Positions 61,410 to 64,000 of a DNA stretch of 64,000 nucleotides are shown here, piece after piece. The notes beneath the pieces were generated by a model, which was not told the DNA's origin, made no database searches, and saw nothing but the letters and a program-made list of their open reading frames with translations. The DNA is from Chloroflexota bacterium (GTDB lineage Bacteria; Chloroflexota; UBA11872), in NCBI GenBank assembly GCA_022824495.1, contig JAJDZU010000024.1, forward strand, positions 248,001 through 312,000, in the 5' to 3' direction. The position numbers were made by a program, and so were the translations under genes. Each line of letters starts with the position of its first letter. Position 1 is the first letter of the stretch.

Positions 61410-62200
61410 AGCGGCCACGAGTCGTGGTGACGCGGCCGGCGAATGGGCCCGATCGGCTGACGGAACGTCTACAGGAGTTGGGCTGCGAGGTCGTGGCGGC
61501 GCCGGCCATCCGAATCGGCCCGCCGCGCAGCTACGAGGCGCTGGACAGGCTGGTTCGCGCGGCGGGCCGGTACGACTACCTGCTCTTCATGAGTCGCAAC
61601 GCGGTGCGCTACTACGTGCAGCGCGCGCGACGGCTGCGGCGTGGCGGTACGCCAGTGCCCTCAGGCGTGCAGGTGGGCGTGGTCGGCTCGGCAACTGCCG
61701 CGGTGGCTGAACGGGCCGGGTTGGCCGTTGCCGTGCGCTCGGAAGGGCGCACAGGGGTTGATCTCGCGAACACCGTTTCTGCCTTGGCGTCATCCGGCAG
61801 CCCCGTCGCACTCGTTCAGGCGGAAGACGGTCGTGCGGAGCCCGCCAATCAACTGCGCGCCGCCGGGCTGACGGTTACGCGCATCCCGGCCTACCGGACG
61901 CGGCCGGCAGCCGTGCCACGGGAGGTCGTGGCCGCCGTCCGGAACGGCGACGTCGACGCGCTGGCGTTTGCAAGTCCGTCCAGCGCGGTCAGTTTTGCGG
62001 TTGCGTTGGGCGGGTTGGCCGCGGTTCCTTCGGATTCTGCAATTGCCGCAATAGGCCCAACAACCGCCGCAGCTTGTGAACGCGCGGGACGTGCGCCGGA
62101 CATCGTGGCTGAAGATTCGACTGCGGAGGCGCTAGCGGATGCAGTCGTTGCGTGTCTAGGGAGCCGCACGCATGTCGGTCCACAAAGTGACATCGGCTAG
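61406..62200 (+). CDS. hemD: Uroporphyrinogen-III synthase
   Basis: A 264-aa cyclase that closes hydroxymethylbilane into uroporphyrinogen III. VVVTRPANGPDRLTERLQELGCEVVAAPAIRI is the usual N-terminus; LLFMSRNAVRYYV and DALAFASPSSAVSFAVAL are the two characteristic segments, and IAAIGPTTAAACERAG lies near the end. The sequence is poorly conserved, as in all HemD, but context is decisive. GTG 61406 overlaps the cobA stop. It converges with the helicase gene 63 bp further on, and base composition changes there. Confidence 0.92.
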   Translation: MKRPRVVVTRPANGPDRLTERLQELGCEVVAAPAIRIGPPRSYEALDRLVRAAGRYDYLLFMSRNAVRYYVQRARRLRRGGTPVPSGVQVGVVGSATAAVAERAGLAVAVRSEGRTGVDLANTVSALASSGSPVALVQAEDGRAEPANQLRAAGLTVTRIPAYRTRPAAVPREVVAAVRNGDVDALAFASPSSAVSFAVALGGLAAVPSDSAIAAIGPTTAAACERAGRAPDIVAEDSTAEALADAVVACLGSRTHVGPQSDIG

Positions 62201-62263
62201 GCAGCTTTGCCACACCGCTCTGGGCGAATCGACATCAGGAATCTACTCCCACGCCAGTGTCGT

Positions 62264-64000
62264 TCAACGCCTTTGCACTGGCATCATCATTCCATCGCGG
62301 AATTCCCGATCTGGCCCATTCTTCGCGGCATCGATCAGCCTTCGGGCTAGTGCGATTCCGAGTCGCTTGTCAATCCTGTCATCCGTGTTGCGATACGACT
62401 TTGGAGGCTCTATACAGTTGGCGCATCCATGTGCACACAAACAACCCTCCGCGACTTTGATCCCTTGTCCGAGTGCCGCCTGCCATACACTGAATAGTTG
62501 TTTGGCTACGCCAATTCCGCCTGTATAGTTCTCATAGTAGAATGCCTTCATATCACTTTTCTTTGATAAGGTGCTCGCGTCAAATCGGTCAGCAGGAATG
62601 ACGAACATTGAGCCGACTCGCAATAAGTGCTCTAATGCCACAAGACCTTCAGTGGCCGCGTCCGTCTGCTCAAGAACTTCTATCCAGAAAGCATGTAGAT
62701 TCCGATGATTCAGCGCGTTAGAAGTGCCACCTGAACGTATTTCATCGCCGCTTCTCTCATCAACCAGTTTATATCCAGTAAAGTTCGTTGAAATATCGAT
62801 TTGACCGTAGTAGACCTCAGCTTCTCCGGTGAATACCTGCCCGTCAAACACCTTGGTTATATATGATGCTGTGAAGAAGCCAGGATCAGTTCTCATGTGA
62901 GGCTCTGCGCCAACGAGGACGACCTTGTCTTCTTCATGTGATTGGACTTGGTATTTCATTCCCATGAACGGGAAGATCGCTCCGATATATGCCTCCCGAA
63001 ACTTTCGAGTCTCGGAAATCTGGCCGATTTCCTGTCTGCCTGACACAAGCTTCAACGATTGACCAATACCTCCCCTGAGATCCAAGCCTCGCTGGGGCTT
63101 GAAGCCGCTGACCGGAGTCCCGCCTGAGGTTCTGGCAGCCTCGTAAAGACCCTGTCCCAGGGTCAACAGGTCAGCAGGCCGAAGGCGTCCAGATGTCTCT
63201 TCGATTAGTGACGGTAGATGTCTCTCGATTAGCTCCTCATTATTGGGATCCACAACAAGCTGATCGTAGGGCTTGTTGAGGAATGCAGATAGATTACTTA
63301 CGAAGAATCGATCAATAGGATCGTTCATGGAGTAGAAGAGGACAAAGGCATCTTTCTCCCAGCTCCGGCCGGCACGTCCGATCTGTTGCCACGCAGACAT
63401 TAGATTCGAGGGAAAGCCGGCAAGGATGACACCGTCAAGGCCACCTATGTCGAGGCCAAGCTCCAGTGCGTTAGTCGAAAAGACAATTCGGATATCGCCA
63501 GACTTGACTCGCTCTTGTATCTCGCGCCGCTTGTCGGGGATGAGATCTGCATGGAACAGCGAAATACTGTCCGTGTCCATCTCCTGATCCAGTGCTTTCT
63601 GTCGAGTATGGCGGAAAGCGTCTTCTAGAAACCTCTTGGTCGGGCAGAAGATCAGGGCCTGCAGTCCTTGCGAGAGGCAGGCCAGCGCGGCCTGCTCGAC
63701 ACGCAGGCGAAGGATGTCACGGTATCGAAAGTCAGGAATGCTTGGATCAACAAATACAAACTGCCGCGTCGGACTGAAAACTTGCCTAGCTTGCACTAGT
63801 TCCATATCTAGACCAGTTAGGGCTTTGGCGTGTTCTTTGGGATTGGCGCAGGTGGCCGTTGCCATGAAGACTTGCGGCGAAACTCCGAGGCGCTTCAAGT
63901 GCAGTAGGAATCGGCGCAATAGCAAGGCGACATTGCTACCAAAGAAACCTCGGTATTCGTGCATTTCATCAATGACTATATATTTCAAGTTTCTCAAGAA
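62264..64000 (-). CDS. MrfA/Hrq1-type superfamily 2 helicase with C-terminal cysteine cluster (N-terminus outside window)
   Basis: The last roughly 578 residues are present; the frame stays open to 64000. Motif II DEMH lies in YIVIDEMHEYRG, motif III is MATATC, and motifs V and VI are STNALELGLDIGGLD and QQIGRAGRS. The C-terminus has EGCLCAHGCANCIEPPKSYRN, the C-x-C-x3-C-x2-C Zn/Fe-S cluster of the Hrq1/MrfA (DUF1998-bearing) family, followed by the usual DKRLGIALARRL helix. Distances fit a total near 750 aa. Such helicases act in DNA repair. Long relatives occur in defence systems. This stretch is clearly less GC-rich than the genes before it, suggesting foreign DNA. Confidence 0.85.
   Translation of the reverse strand, partial: FLRNLKYIVIDEMHEYRGFFGSNVALLLRRFLLHLKRLGVSPQVFMATATCANPKEHAKALTGLDMELVQARQVFSPTRQFVFVDPSIPDFRYRDILRLRVEQAALACLSQGLQALIFCPTKRFLEDAFRHTRQKALDQEMDTDSISLFHADLIPDKRREIQERVKSGDIRIVFSTNALELGLDIGGLDGVILAGFPSNLMSAWQQIGRAGRSWEKDAFVLFYSMNDPIDRFFVSNLSAFLNKPYDQLVVDPNNEELIERHLPSLIEETSGRLRPADLLTLGQGLYEAARTSGGTPVSGFKPQRGLDLRGGIGQSLKLVSGRQEIGQISETRKFREAYIGAIFPFMGMKYQVQSHEEDKVVLVGAEPHMRTDPGFFTASYITKVFDGQVFTGEAEVYYGQIDISTNFTGYKLVDERSGDEIRSGGTSNALNHRNLHAFWIEVLEQTDAATEGLVALEHLLRVGSMFVIPADRFDASTLSKKSDMKAFYYENYTGGIGVAKQLFSVWQAALGQGIKVAEGCLCAHGCANCIEPPKSYRNTDDRIDKRLGIALARRLIDAAKNGPDREFRDGMMMPVQRR

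Overview
The window is high-GC bacterial chromosome, most likely from a member of the Chloroflexota. The support is a giant YYY-type (DUF2298) membrane protein of the kind named for Chloroflexi and Archaea, secreted proteins with the FxxF/FG-P repeats common in that phylum, a complete squalene/hopanoid gene set, and dense short operons with 4-bp start/stop overlaps and many GTG or TTG starts. I see no rRNA, tRNA, CRISPR array or insertion sequence.

Layout. 1-11.8 kb: isoprenoid and hopanoid genes (partial dxs, an SDR, hpnH, shc-hpnE-hpnD-hpnC). They are interrupted at 3.2-6.8 kb by a lower-GC defence block: a MazEF-type toxin-antitoxin pair, a type II restriction-modification pair and a HigA-like regulator. 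12.1-14.5 kb: gap and pgk, with a perfect 16-bp parS partition site between them. 14.5-25.1 kb: selB, a YkgJ-like cysteine-cluster protein, the 1418-aa YYY/GT39 protein, birA, an ImmA/IrrE peptidase and a GlcD-type oxidase. 25-34 kb: an ammonium transporter, a FabI/FabL-like reductase, nadD-rsfS, mutS2 and a LON-domain protein. 34-39.3 kb: two ABC-2 exporter systems, with a peroxiredoxin-like gene between them that reads through an in-frame UGA and fits a selenoprotein. 39.3-43.6 kb: an isoleucine T-box leader controlling an AlaX-type editing protein and an IleRS with a GXHH signature in place of HXGH. 43.6-55 kb: small coiled-coil membrane paralogues, a GIY-YIG protein, a Rieske ferredoxin, acetyltransferases, a cytochrome c lipoprotein, a glycosyltransferase and an LRR secreted protein. 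55.2-62.2 kb: assimilatory sulfate reduction (sulfite reductase, a cysteine-rich leader peptide, cysH, cysC, sat) running into hemC-cobA-hemD, the route to the sirohaem that sulfite reductase needs. 62.3-64 kb: the C-terminal part of an MrfA/Hrq1-like helicase in clearly lower-GC DNA.

The most notable signals are (1) the SelB plus UGA-containing peroxiredoxin pair with a SECIS-like hairpin, (2) a short ORF ending in seven cysteines within twelve residues just upstream of cysH, which fits a cysteine-sensing attenuator, (3) the Ile T-box operon with a GXHH IleRS, (4) the parS site, and (5) the defence block inside the hopanoid locus. All functions are inferred from sequence motifs read by eye. 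No database search was run.
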